A DNA stretch of 21,355 nucleotides from UBA1431 sp049324235 (GTDB lineage: Bacteria > Bacillota > Clostridia > Christensenellales > UBA1431): positions 1-21,355 of the forward strand of contig JBMOLJ010000009.1 in assembly GCA_049324235.1 (NCBI GenBank). Reading direction: 5' to 3'. The position numbers and the translations under genes are program-made. Position 1 is the stretch's first letter; each line of letters starts with the position of its first letter. Shown here piece after piece: positions 6,871-13,689 of the stretch. Below the pieces are notes generated by a model, which saw only the letters and a list, made by a program, of their open reading frames with translations, was not told the origin of the DNA and did not search any database.

Positions 6871-6913
6871 TTGCTTATGAAATAGTGTGCTTTAGATAAT
6901 CATAAAGTATCCT

Positions 6914-6983
6914 TGTCATTCTGAAGGAGCAAAGCGGCTGAAGAATCTGTTAATTAAAGAGTCTTCGTTGCGCTCAGAATGAC
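6914..6983. repeat. Palindromic dispersed repeat (TCATTCTGA...TCAGAATGA family)
   Basis: GTCATTCTGA at the left end and TCAGAATGAC at the right end are inverted copies, with an inner pair GAAGAATCT / AGAGTCTTC around TTAATTAA. The wording closely resembles the small intergenic palindromes scattered in many Clostridia and other genomes with the ending GTCATTCTGAGCG. It carries no ORF, so any movement would depend on an enzyme supplied from elsewhere. It lies in the gap between smsC and the next terminator. Confidence 0.6.
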
Positions 6984-6995
6984 GAATAAACGATT

Positions 6996-7041
6996 TTACG
7001 CAAGAGAAAAGCACACAAGCGTGTGCTTTTCTCTTGCGTAA
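6996..7041 (-). terminator. Terminator after the arsR-type operon
   Basis: Positions 6996-7016 and 7021-7041 form a perfect 21-bp stem with a 4-base loop. On the minus strand it directly follows the stop codon at 7047 and is followed by a T-rich but interrupted stretch. The plus strand has TCTTTTT after it, so it could also stop transcription in the other direction. Confidence 0.75.
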
Positions 7042-7046
7042 TCTTT

Positions 7047-7397
7047 TTAATCCGTTTGGGATTCCGTTATCGCTTCGTAGATCATTTCATTGGATATTCC
7101 CCTGTGGAATCTCAGTTTTCCGTCTATCGCGGTTAAGGGTATCATGAACCCTCTCTCCATTGCCATGTTGACATCCGCGTAACCGTCCATATCGTCATTG
7201 ATAACATCGATGAACGCAAGCTCAACCCTGTCTTTCATGTCGCTGGCCTCAATGAAATCCTGCAATTGTTCAAACATCTCTCCCATGGTGGCCTGCGGCC
7301 CGCAGTCACTTCCACAATCGCAACACCCGCCGCCGCATCCGCTGCTTGCCGCCTGATCCCTGATACCGAACACCTCAACTTTTATTTTTTCGTTCAT
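7047..7397 (-). CDS. Cysteine-rich thioredoxin-like small protein
   Basis: The 116-residue product begins with a beta strand (KIKVEVFGIRD) followed by a cluster of five cysteines (21, 25, 26, 28, 32) where a thioredoxin would have its CxxC. It then has a strand LAFIDV, and IPLTAIDGKLRF with a cis-Pro-like Pro87. The layout recalls the small YuzD-type thioredoxin folds, but the Cys cluster is much richer and could bind metal. I cannot assign a reaction. It is the last gene of the operon led by the ArsR-type repressor and starts 40 bases after the hydrolase gene, with AGGAGG before its ATG. A metal-binding or redox role fits the setting but is inferred. Confidence 0.75.
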   Translation of the reverse strand: MNEKIKVEVFGIRDQAASSGCGGGCCDCGSDCGPQATMGEMFEQLQDFIEASDMKDRVELAFIDVINDDMDGYADVNMAMERGFMIPLTAIDGKLRFHRGISNEMIYEAITESQTD

Positions 7398-7437
7398 CTT
7401 GTTCCTCCTGTTAAATTATTGCCCCTCATATATTCCT

Positions 7438-8118
7438 TTAAGATTGACCGCTCTTTTCAAAATACACAAACCCGCCGCCGAGCGTCGTTGTTTCATGCCA
7501 CAGTTTAAGGTCAATCGTAAAAGCCTTCCCTGCATCGTATATTCTTGCCTGAACGCCGCCATCGTCCTCGCCGGTTTCAAGCCCTACCACAGTGACCCAG
7601 TGCCATTTATCCAGATTCCTCACCTTGCCGTTGGACAGGTTGAGAAAGGCGACGGGACAGCCGCTTTCAAATGCCTTCTGTATGAAACCCACAACCGCAG
7701 ACAGCGCAGGCCGCAGCGTCCCCTTTTGGGGAATACCCAGCGTACGGCACTGCAGAAGGGTTCCCTGAGACAGTGCAAAATCCTTTACCCCGTTGCAGAA
7801 CAGGTCAAGCGTATGTACTCCCATCGCCGTCGGGGTAACATGGCGCCACAGCGTTTCCATGAGCCTGATGCATTCCGTTTTGCAGTGCACGTCTTCGGGA
7901 AGGGTAACGGTTCCGGTTCCGTGGAGATACAGCAAAACGTTTGTGGCTACACTGGGGCCGCAGCCTGCTTTCCGCTGCCAGAGGGAACCGAACCATTCCT
8001 GATCACAGCCCTTAAACGTATTCCCTGAATTTTCAGGTATATGCAGATGTTCAGGATTCTTCAGAGATAGCTTCAAACCACTCACCATTCGTTTATAATC
8101 TACCCATATGCCAGACAC
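7438..8118 (-). CDS. Papain-fold (C39-like) cysteine hydrolase
   Basis: This product of up to 226 residues has the hallmarks of a clan CA cysteine peptidase: Gln48 five residues before Cys53 in GCGPSVATN, WHWVTVVGL with His173, and YDAG with Asp195, in the usual order. There is no signal peptide or transporter domain, so it is not a bacteriocin-export C39 unit. The fold also covers phytochelatin synthase, and the ArsR-type context makes a peptide- or thiol-related reaction attractive, but no residue proves it. Eight cysteines are spread through the protein. The start is uncertain: GTG at 8118, 10 bases after the preceding stop, or ATG at 8088; neither has a good ribosome binding site, so coupling to the upstream gene is likely. 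Confidence 0.75.
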   Translation of the reverse strand: MSGIWVDYKRMVSGLKLSLKNPEHLHIPENSGNTFKGCDQEWFGSLWQRKAGCGPSVATNVLLYLHGTGTVTLPEDVHCKTECIRLMETLWRHVTPTAMGVHTLDLFCNGVKDFALSQGTLLQCRTLGIPQKGTLRPALSAVVGFIQKAFESGCPVAFLNLSNGKVRNLDKWHWVTVVGLETGEDDGGVQARIYDAGKAFTIDLKLWHETTTLGGGFVYFEKSGQS

Positions 8119-8128
8119 TTATGTCCGT

Positions 8129-8356
8129 CTAAAAACGGCATCCGCACCCGCCTGCGCAGCCACAACCGCCGCCCACAGGACCCGGGCTTGTTTTTGCCGT
8201 GCTTTTTGTACCGACATTGACTCCGTGAAACGACTGTCCGCAATTCTCCGACCGGCACTCCGGGCAGACAATCCTTGCGCTTTCCCTGTCCTTCATCGAG
8301 AGGGATATCTCGAATGCATGCGCGCATTCCCTGCATGTAAAAGCATATACCGGCAT
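8129..8356 (-). CDS. FmdB-type zinc ribbon protein with cysteine-rich tail
   Basis: The 75-residue product starts MPVYAFTCREC and has two CxxC pairs (Cys8/11 and Cys31/34), the zinc ribbon of the FmdB regulatory protein family. After a Gly/Pro/Thr-rich linker it ends in GGCGCAGGCGCRF, with Cys65, Cys67, Cys71 and Cys73 likely able to hold a metal. The ATG at 8356 follows AAAGGAG directly downstream of the arsR-type stop codon, so the two genes are co-translated. The family is common but poorly understood; here it probably senses or buffers a metal, which is inferred from context. Confidence 0.8.
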   Translation of the reverse strand: MPVYAFTCRECAHAFEISLSMKDRESARIVCPECRSENCGQSFHGVNVGTKSTAKTSPGPVGGGCGCAGGCGCRF

Positions 8357-8369
8357 TTTCCCACTCCTT

Positions 8370-8765
8370 TCAAGCTTTTTCATCTGTGCTGACGCTTTCC
8401 ATTATGCTATTTTTATCCGTCTTTATCCGCTCACAGGTATACCCGCTGTTTATATACATCTCGAGTTTATCGGTGTCGGCTGAATGCTCGTTATTGGTAT
8501 TCATTTTTTCCTGAAGATACTCATAGAGTTTGCTGTTTTCCTCGATAAAACGCTTGCTTATCCGATAGTATACCCACTGCGATTCTTTCCTTATGGAAAC
8601 GATGCCTGCATTTTTCAGCTTGCTCAAATGCCTTGATGCATTGGACTGGGTCATATCCAGTATCATTTCTATTTCGCAGACGCAAAGCTCTTTTTTTATC
8701 AGAAGATAGACGATCCTGATTCTGCTCTCCTCGGCAAGCGCCCTAAAAATATCCGCAGTCGTCAT
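8370..8765 (-). CDS. ArsR/SmtB-family metal-responsive repressor
   Basis: The 131-residue product is a winged-helix regulator: FRALAEESRIRIVYLLIKKE is helix 1-2, TQSNASRHLSKLKNAGIV the recognition helix, and QWVYYRIS the wing. ELCVCEIE (Cys28, Cys30) matches the ELCVC metal-binding site of ArsR-type sensors for arsenite, antimonite or soft metals. About 40 extra residues follow the wing, including Cys113. The ATG at 8765 follows AAGGTGG. It leads the operon with the zinc ribbon, hydrolase and Cys-rich proteins, and probably represses it from the palindrome just upstream of its start. No ArsB/Acr3 pump or ArsC reductase lies in the operon, so the inducer is uncertain. Confidence 0.88.
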   Translation of the reverse strand: MTTADIFRALAEESRIRIVYLLIKKELCVCEIEMILDMTQSNASRHLSKLKNAGIVSIRKESQWVYYRISKRFIEENSKLYEYLQEKMNTNNEHSADTDKLEMYINSGYTCERIKTDKNSIMESVSTDEKA

Positions 8766-8778
8766 TAAAACCACCTTT

Positions 8779-8792
8779 TATATGATCATATA
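8779..8792. promoter_or_regulatory. ArsR-type operator palindrome
   Basis: TATATGATCATATA is a perfect 14-bp palindrome placed six bases after the -10 box, over the expected transcription start, and 14 bases before the repressor's ATG. AT-rich palindromes of this kind are usual ArsR/SmtB binding sites, so autorepression is likely. Confidence 0.65.
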
Positions 8793-8798
8793 CGCATA

Positions 8799-8827
8799 AT
8801 TATATGCCGGAGCCGTGCATACGTCAA
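8799..8827 (-). promoter_or_regulatory. Sigma-A promoter of the arsR-type operon
   Basis: On the minus strand TTGACG (8827-8822), 17 bases, TATAAT (8804-8799). The start site would fall inside the palindrome at 8779-8792, which fits repression by the first gene product. Confidence 0.75.
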
Positions 8828-8850
8828 CACGCGGGGTAACATTTTTTTGC

Positions 8851-8889
8851 TGATAAAATCCCGCAAATTTTGTTTGCGGGATTTTATCA
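8851..8889 (-). terminator. Terminator hairpin after the repeat-containing lipoprotein gene
   Basis: Positions 8851-8867 and 8873-8889 form a perfect 17-bp stem with a 5-base loop, 25 bases after the stop codon at 8915. The T-rich part lies in the distal stem arm (GGGATTTTATCA) rather than in a free T-tract. Confidence 0.65.
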
Positions 8890-8914
8890 TACGATTGCAA
8901 ACTATCTTACTGCC

Positions 8915-9535
8915 TTACGGGGTCGCCGAGACGGCCGTACTGCCTGTACTGCTTGCTTCGGTCGGGGTATTCGTAACCGCCGGGCTGGCCGTACTGCTTG
9001 TGCCGTTTGTACCGTCTCCCTGCGGCATACCGCCGCCCATCACCACAATCGATGTGATCTTATCCGAATTGGCGGAGTCGTATACGATCTTCAATGTGCT
9101 TCCGGCCGATATGGCCGCAAGCCCGGTCTTAGAGCTGCTGGTGTCCTGAACGGTGATGACGCTCTCGTCCGTGACGGTGATTGTCTTTTCTTCTCCTGTC
9201 AGCGTCAGCATTCCGCCCTTCCTGCCCTGCCCGCCGTCTGCGGACGGTGACCCTTGCGGCGCCTGACCATCCGCAGGAGGCGTACCCTGTGGCGCCTGTC
9301 CGGCAGGAGGCGTACCCTGCGGTCCCTGCCCGCCCGCAGGAGGCGTGCCCTGCGGCATCGATGTGTTGAGCGTACCCACAGCGAGCGTTATCTTACTGCC
9401 ATCAATTGCCGTAACGGTGCCGTAGATTGTATTTGCTTCGGTCGATGCGCTTTGTTGGCCGCAGGCGGCAAGTCCCATGACGCTTGCAGCCACAACTAAA
9501 ACGGCAATCCACTTTCTTATTTTTCTTCTCTCCAT
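8915..9535 (-). CDS. Lipoprotein with Pro-Gln-Gly repeats
   Basis: The 206-residue product has a basic start, a hydrophobic helix and a lipobox GLAAC with Cys25, so it is probably lipid-anchored on the outer face of the membrane. A small beta domain follows (IYGTVTAIDGSKITLAVG). Residues 61-103 hold four imperfect 11-residue repeats of the form PQGTPPAGGQG. The second half (GGMLTLTGEEKTITVTDES to about 165) again looks like a compact beta domain, and a Thr/Ser/Ala-rich tail ends the protein. The two beta halves may form one DUF5666-like domain interrupted by the repeat. The ATG at 9535 follows GGAGTG. No enzyme motif is visible; it may be a surface or stress protein. Confidence 0.75.
   Translation of the reverse strand: MERRKIRKWIAVLVVAASVMGLAACGQQSASTEANTIYGTVTAIDGSKITLAVGTLNTSMPQGTPPAGGQGPQGTPPAGQAPQGTPPADGQAPQGSPSADGGQGRKGGMLTLTGEEKTITVTDESVITVQDTSSSKTGLAAISAGSTLKIVYDSANSDKITSIVVMGGGMPQGDGTNGTSSTASPAVTNTPTEASSTGSTAVSATP
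9227..9355 (-). repeat. Four 33-bp coding repeats in the lipoprotein gene
   Basis: Units encode PQGTPPAGGQG, PQGTPPAGQA, PQGTPPADGQA and PQGSPSADGGQG. At the DNA level GGAGGCGTACCCTGCGG recurs at about 33-base steps on the plus strand. The near-identical codons suggest recent duplication and likely length variation between strains. Confidence 0.75.
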
Positions 9536-9685
9536 AGTAACACTCCATTCATTTTGGGATGCTTGCCTTTTTTGCAGTATAGTTTTGCAATGTGACGGCA
9601 ATATGTCGCTTTTTCAACAGTATTGGGTAATTTTGAGGCAGGAAGAAATAAATGCGGTGAAAAGGCGGCATGCGCAGTCTCGTTA

Positions 9686-9694
9686 TGGTATAAT
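9686..9694 (+). promoter_or_regulatory. Extended -10 promoter before the small unknown gene
   Basis: TGGTATAAT is a consensus extended -10 element 70 bases before the ATG at 9764. No good -35 box lies at the usual distance, as is common with extended -10 promoters. The gap 9536-9763 also holds the unresolved promoter of the divergent lipoprotein gene. Confidence 0.5.
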
Positions 9695-9763
9695 TTAAAG
9701 GTCAAGCTTCACTGGCCGCGCCTCGCGATGCACAAGCAAAAAAACTGCAGGAGTAACACCATA

Positions 9764-10021
9764 ATGGCTGAAGAAATAATTGATCTGCGCGGTACAAAAA
9801 GGAGCGAGATCATCGGCTATTTCTCGGGTATGGATGGAATCCATACCCGAGCCGGAAAATTCGTATACCGGGACTGGGAAGTGGAAGTCGGCGAGGAAGG
9901 CGTCCACACCGTCGGTTCATTGCGTTTCCCTTCCGTTAAAGTGACTTTCCGCGGTGAAAAAGAGCTGCTGGAAAAAGAAATCTACGCATTCCGTATACGG
10001 TTTTGGACTGCCGGTGCATGA
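9764..10021 (+). CDS. Small uncharacterised protein
   Basis: The 85-residue product starts MAEEIIDLRGTKRSEIIGYF and contains alternating polar and hydrophobic strands (KFVYRDWEVEVGEEG, LRFPSVKVTFRG), so a small alpha/beta domain is likely. I do not recognise the family and see no catalytic motif, signal peptide or membrane segment. The ATG at 9764 follows CAGGAG; an in-frame start at 9623 has no ribosome binding site. The lipoprotein gene follows 25 bases after the stop and probably shares the transcript. A perfect 13-bp inverted repeat lies inside the coding region at 9823-9851. Confidence 0.7.
   Translation: MAEEIIDLRGTKRSEIIGYFSGMDGIHTRAGKFVYRDWEVEVGEEGVHTVGSLRFPSVKVTFRGEKELLEKEIYAFRIRFWTAGA
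9823..9851. repeat. Perfect intragenic inverted repeat
   Basis: CTCGGGTATGGAT (9823-9835) and ATCCATACCCGAG (9839-9851) pair without mismatch around a 3-base loop, 57 bases into the small gene. It encodes part of FSGMDGIHTRAG, so the symmetry is not forced by the protein sequence. It could act as an mRNA hairpin or a protein site. Confidence 0.6.
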
Positions 10022-10046
10022 TATACAATTGAAAGGTGTGTGCCTT

Positions 10047-10742
10047 ATGAAAAAGCGGCATCTCCCCGTCATAATTATTATTGCCCTAACCCTTGCCGGA
10101 TGCGGCGCCCCTGCTGCAACACCGTCCCCAACGGCTTCCCCCGCCCCTGCCGCCACAGCTTCGCCGTCCCCGACCCCGGCGGCTTCTCCCACCGCTGTTA
10201 TAACGTCAGAATCTACCAAAACCGTCGCTCAGCCTGATAGAATCACGCTGACCGACAAAAAAGGGAAAAAAGTAACTGTCTTTTTGGGAATGAGCTCGAC
10301 CACTGCGGGAAACCTGATTGAAAACGCTGACTTCGGAAAATATAACGACACCGGGGACGCCGGGTCTGAAACCATTGCGAATAATACGTTCCGGCTCACT
10401 TTCATGCCGCATGCCGAAGGGTCGGAGTACACCTTAAGCAGCATCGGTTTTACCGGAAAGGACTATGCAACCGTTGCCGGCCTTCGTGTGGGCGACACCA
10501 AAGCGCGCATGGAGAAGCTGTACGGCACGCATTATAAAGCGTACAATCCCGCGGACTACGCGCTGGAACCCACAACGGGCAAGGGCCTCGGGATGTGTTA
10601 TGAATACGCTATGGGCGATCATTATCTCGACATCGTTATCAGGGACGGGACCGTCGTTAGGTGGTCGGTCGAACGCTATCATTACGATGAATTCAGCCGG
10701 AGGCTCATCCCTCCGGGCATGCCGAACAGTTATTGGAATTGA
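10047..10742 (+). CDS. Lipoprotein of unknown function
   Basis: The 231-residue product has a signal peptide ending in the lipobox TLAGC (Cys19), a linker of about 35 residues made almost only of Ala, Thr, Pro and Ser, and a C-terminal domain from about residue 60. In it, VAGLRVGDTKARMEKLYG (about 150-170) resembles the helix-turn of SmpA/OmlA-like small lipoprotein domains, which often bind proteins, and the strands LDIVIRDGTVVRWSVE follow. This likeness is only suggestive. The ATG at 10047 follows GAAAGGTG; longer in-frame versions lack a site. It probably faces outward on the cell membrane. It is the second gene after the small protein at 9764 and is followed by a strong terminator. Confidence 0.75.
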   Translation: MKKRHLPVIIIIALTLAGCGAPAATPSPTASPAPAATASPSPTPAASPTAVITSESTKTVAQPDRITLTDKKGKKVTVFLGMSSTTAGNLIENADFGKYNDTGDAGSETIANNTFRLTFMPHAEGSEYTLSSIGFTGKDYATVAGLRVGDTKARMEKLYGTHYKAYNPADYALEPTTGKGLGMCYEYAMGDHYLDIVIRDGTVVRWSVERYHYDEFSRRLIPPGMPNSYWN

Positions 10743-10764
10743 TCCGGATGATTGAATATTTATG

Positions 10765-10810
10765 AAATGTTACGGCAGGTTCACAAAAAGTGAACCTGCC
10801 GTAACATTTT
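10765..10810 (+). terminator. Terminator after the lipoprotein gene
   Basis: Positions 10765-10784 and 10790-10809 form a perfect 20-bp stem with an AAAAA loop, 22 bases after the stop codon. The right arm ends in ATTTT. The remaining gap 10811-10965 holds an inverted TTATCA/TGATAA pair but no clear promoter that I can name for the next gene. Confidence 0.8.
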
Positions 10811-10965
10811 ACGTAACCAAACATATTTCTTCTCATAAGCGCAATTCAATTTTCCAATAAATAACATTTATCATGACCTTTTCCTTTTTTTAACCTTATC
10901 ATAACAAATGCGGTGTGATAAATAGCTAGAGTATACACAGAAACAACAAAAGAGGAATGTATATC

Positions 10966-12780
10966 ATGAATATAAATGCAGCTTATCCCCTCATTTTGGC
11001 AGACCGGCAAAATCATCTCTTGACAAACGATGATGCAATGTTTGATACTCTGAAAAATATTATTCTTCACGAAAACGTTTATACGGTGTTTCAGCCGATC
11101 GTATCTCTTGAAGACGGTACCGTCCTTGGTCATGAGGCGTTGAGCCGCGGACCGAGGGGCATAGAAAGCCCCGACACTTTATTCCGCCTGGCAAGAGAAT
11201 GCAATAAACTGTGGGAGCTTGAATGCCTGTGCAGGCGAAAGGCGCTTCAAAATGCCCAAAAACTCCAATTGCAGGGCAGCATTTTCCTGAACGTATCGCC
11301 GGACATCATCAATAATCCGAAATTCAAGGCCGGATTCACGAAAGAGACGCTGTCCCGATACGGTATCGACCCCGAAAAAGTAATCATTGAAATAACGGAG
11401 AAGAGTGCTTTGGATGATTTCAGTGATTACAAGAAAACGATAAACCACTATAAGGAACAGGGTTACAAAATCGCCATTGACGATGCCGGCAGCGGGTATT
11501 CGGGCCTCAAGCTCATTGCGGATATCCGCCCGCATTATGTCAAACTGGATATGGATATCATACGAAACGTGGACAAGGACAAATTCAAGCTGGCCCTTGT
11601 AAAATCTTTCAGGGATTTTTGCGGAGCAACCGATATCAAGCTGGTCGCCGAAGGGATCGAAACGTCGGAGGAGCTTGAAACCCTGATTGAGATCGGGGTG
11701 AACTACGCGCAGGGATATTTTATTCAAAGGCCAAATACCAATCCTGCCCCTATCAGCCGAGAAGTGGGCGGCATCATAATCGAGATGCAGGATAAAAAGA
11801 GGCTGCTGCACCATCAGCGCCCGTCCACCCTGCCGGTCTGCCACATCACGCGCAAAATGGCCCCCGTTTCCCCGGATACGCTTTGTTCGGCTGTCGCGGA
11901 CCTGTTTACCGAATTTCCGTTGGTTTCGGCGGTTCCAATTGTGGAAAACAGATCGGTCAGGGGGCTTATAACGCGGGACAAATTCTACGCCAAACTGGGC
12001 ACGCAATACGGGTATTCGCTTTTTTATCACAAGCGCGTTGCAAAGATCATGCGGGATGTGCCGCTTATCGTCGAATATAAAACGCCCATCGACGTTGTAT
12101 CCAAACTGGCCATGAGCCGGGAGCCGAACAATGTTTACGACAGCCTGGTCGTCACCAAAAACGCGGAGTATTACGGCATCGTGACGGTCAAGGATCTGCT
12201 TGAAAAATACACGGAAATGGAGATCAATTACGCCAGGCACTTGAACCCGCTGACCGGACTCCCCGGCAATGTTTCAATAGAAAACAAGCTGAACGAATGC
12301 CTGGATTCGGCGGGCGACTACACGGTCATATATGTCGACATCGATAATTTCAAGCCGTATAACGATGTTTATGGTTTTGCGAGCGGAGACCGGATCATTC
12401 AGTTTCTCTCCAAAATACTCGTGGACAGCGTATCGCAGGATTATGCGGGAAACGCGTTCATCGGCCACGTTGGCGGCGATGATTTTGTAGCCGTAGTAGA
12501 AAACCGCGGCAGGGAACGGCTTGAACAGCTATGCAAAAAGATCCTCATCACATACAAGGAAAACATCCATGCGTTTTATAACCCGAGCGATATAAGACGC
12601 GGGTTTATCATTGCCAAAAACCGGCACGGATTGGAAGAGAAATTCATGCTCTCCACGGTCTCCCTTGCCTGCGTTATGTCCATCCGCTCCTGCAGGACGA
12701 TTTATGAACTCGCCGAGCGCGCCGGCAGACTCAAAAAATGCTGCAAACAGATCTCCGATAATTGCTATCTCATTGAATAA
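10966..12780 (+). CDS. EAL-CBS-GGDEF cyclic di-GMP signalling protein
   Basis: The 604-residue cytoplasmic protein has an N-terminal EAL domain (about 25-260) with the phosphodiesterase residues in place: EAL (Glu57), NVSP (Asn109), IEITE (Glu142), DDAGSG (Asp172-173), KLD (Lys193), AEGIE (Glu229) and QGYF (Gln249). A CBS-pair region follows (about 300-415), likely binding a nucleotide. A GGDEF-type domain (about 425-590) reads GGDDF at 503-507 and lacks an RxxD inhibitory site. The intact EAL predicts c-di-GMP breakdown to pGpG; the variant GGDEF may only bind GTP as a regulator or retain weak cyclase activity. No membrane or sensor domain precedes it. The ATG at 10966 is chosen over one nine bases earlier because AGAGGA abuts the earlier one. 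The PilZ synthase at 19084 is a plausible downstream target. Confidence 0.92.
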   Translation: MNINAAYPLILADRQNHLLTNDDAMFDTLKNIILHENVYTVFQPIVSLEDGTVLGHEALSRGPRGIESPDTLFRLARECNKLWELECLCRRKALQNAQKLQLQGSIFLNVSPDIINNPKFKAGFTKETLSRYGIDPEKVIIEITEKSALDDFSDYKKTINHYKEQGYKIAIDDAGSGYSGLKLIADIRPHYVKLDMDIIRNVDKDKFKLALVKSFRDFCGATDIKLVAEGIETSEELETLIEIGVNYAQGYFIQRPNTNPAPISREVGGIIIEMQDKKRLLHHQRPSTLPVCHITRKMAPVSPDTLCSAVADLFTEFPLVSAVPIVENRSVRGLITRDKFYAKLGTQYGYSLFYHKRVAKIMRDVPLIVEYKTPIDVVSKLAMSREPNNVYDSLVVTKNAEYYGIVTVKDLLEKYTEMEINYARHLNPLTGLPGNVSIENKLNECLDSAGDYTVIYVDIDNFKPYNDVYGFASGDRIIQFLSKILVDSVSQDYAGNAFIGHVGGDDFVAVVENRGRERLEQLCKKILITYKENIHAFYNPSDIRRGFIIAKNRHGLEEKFMLSTVSLACVMSIRSCRTIYELAERAGRLKKCCKQISDNCYLIE

Positions 12781-12799
12781 TACAGATTAAACAAGCGGC

Positions 12800-12818
12800 A
12801 AGCCGACCTCGCCGGCTT
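12800..12818. terminator. Weak hairpin between convergent genes
   Basis: AAGCCG (12800-12805) pairs with CGGCTT (12813-12818) between the ends of the EAL gene (12780) and speB (12841). On the minus strand a short T-rich stretch follows. The stem is only six base pairs, so the call is tentative. Confidence 0.3.
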
Positions 12819-12840
12819 CATTGCACAGATTATTTGCGGG

Positions 12841-13689
12841 TTATTTGCAGTGCAGCAGGAGCAGTTCCCGCAGGAGTTTACAGGCGACCAGCGTGGAGCT
12901 TTCGCTCTGGTCGTGCACCGGTGAGAGTTCGTTTACGTCAAGCCCTACGATATGCAGCCCCGAGGTCAGGAGAATCGCGTCAAGCAGCTGTAAAAAGGAA
13001 ACGCCGCCCGCCTCGGGCGTCCCCGTTCCCGGAAAAACGGAAGGGTCGAGCACGTCAAGATCCACGGAAAGGTAAACCGGCGACCCGTAAAGCTTGTCCA
13101 CGGTTTCCCTGAGATTGGAAAAATCATACATGTTCGTAAAGACGCGGCCTTTGCCCCAGGCCAGCTCCTCCCGGCATCCCGACCGTATACCGAACTGATA
13201 TATCCTGCCGTCTCCGACAAGGTCCCATACCCTGCGCATCACGGTCGCGTGGGAAAGCTTTTCCCCGAGGTAAGCGTCCCGCAGGTCGGCATGCGCGTCA
13301 AAATGCAGCACGTTAAGCCCGGGATGCTTTTTAAAGGCGGCCCGTATGGCCCCCAGGGCAACAAGATGCTCGCCGCCGATCATGCAGGGGATTTTATTAT
13401 CGTTAAGAACCTGCCCCGTAAAGGCTTCTATCTGATCCAGCGCCTTTTCCGTGTTGCCGAAGCAAAGCTCCAGGTCCCCGCCGTCGAAAACGGCCATGTC
13501 CGATAGGTCCTTGTCCTGATACGGGCTGTACGTTTCGATTGCGACAGACGCGCTGCGCATGGCCCCGCTTGCAAACCTCGTCCCCGGGCGGTAGGACGTC
13601 GTTGAATCAAAGGGCGCGCCGAACAGCACAATCCTGGCGCCGCTATATTCGCTTTCGCAGCCTATAAAGGTAAAAATATTTCTATTCAT
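12841..13689 (-). CDS. speB: Agmatinase (ureohydrolase)
   Basis: The 282-residue protein belongs to the arginase/agmatinase family and carries all manganese ligands: GGEH (His108), DAHAD (Asp131, His133, Asp135) and SVDLDVLDP (Asp210, Asp212). Agmatinase splits agmatine into putrescine and urea. Its place as last gene of a speD-speA-speE operon supports agmatine rather than arginine as substrate. The ATG at 13689 lies inside the end of speE (8-base overlap) and has AAGGA before it; an ATG two codons earlier would abut that site. Cytoplasmic. Confidence 0.93.
   Translation of the reverse strand: MNRNIFTFIGCESEYSGARIVLFGAPFDSTTSYRPGTRFASGAMRSASVAIETYSPYQDKDLSDMAVFDGGDLELCFGNTEKALDQIEAFTGQVLNDNKIPCMIGGEHLVALGAIRAAFKKHPGLNVLHFDAHADLRDAYLGEKLSHATVMRRVWDLVGDGRIYQFGIRSGCREELAWGKGRVFTNMYDFSNLRETVDKLYGSPVYLSVDLDVLDPSVFPGTGTPEAGGVSFLQLLDAILLTSGLHIVGLDVNELSPVHDQSESSTLVACKLLRELLLLHCK

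Noticed and set aside
7438..8118. Bacteriocin-processing C39 peptidase or transporter
   Set aside because: There are no membrane helices, no ABC domain and no double-glycine leader peptide gene nearby; only the cysteine protease fold is supported.
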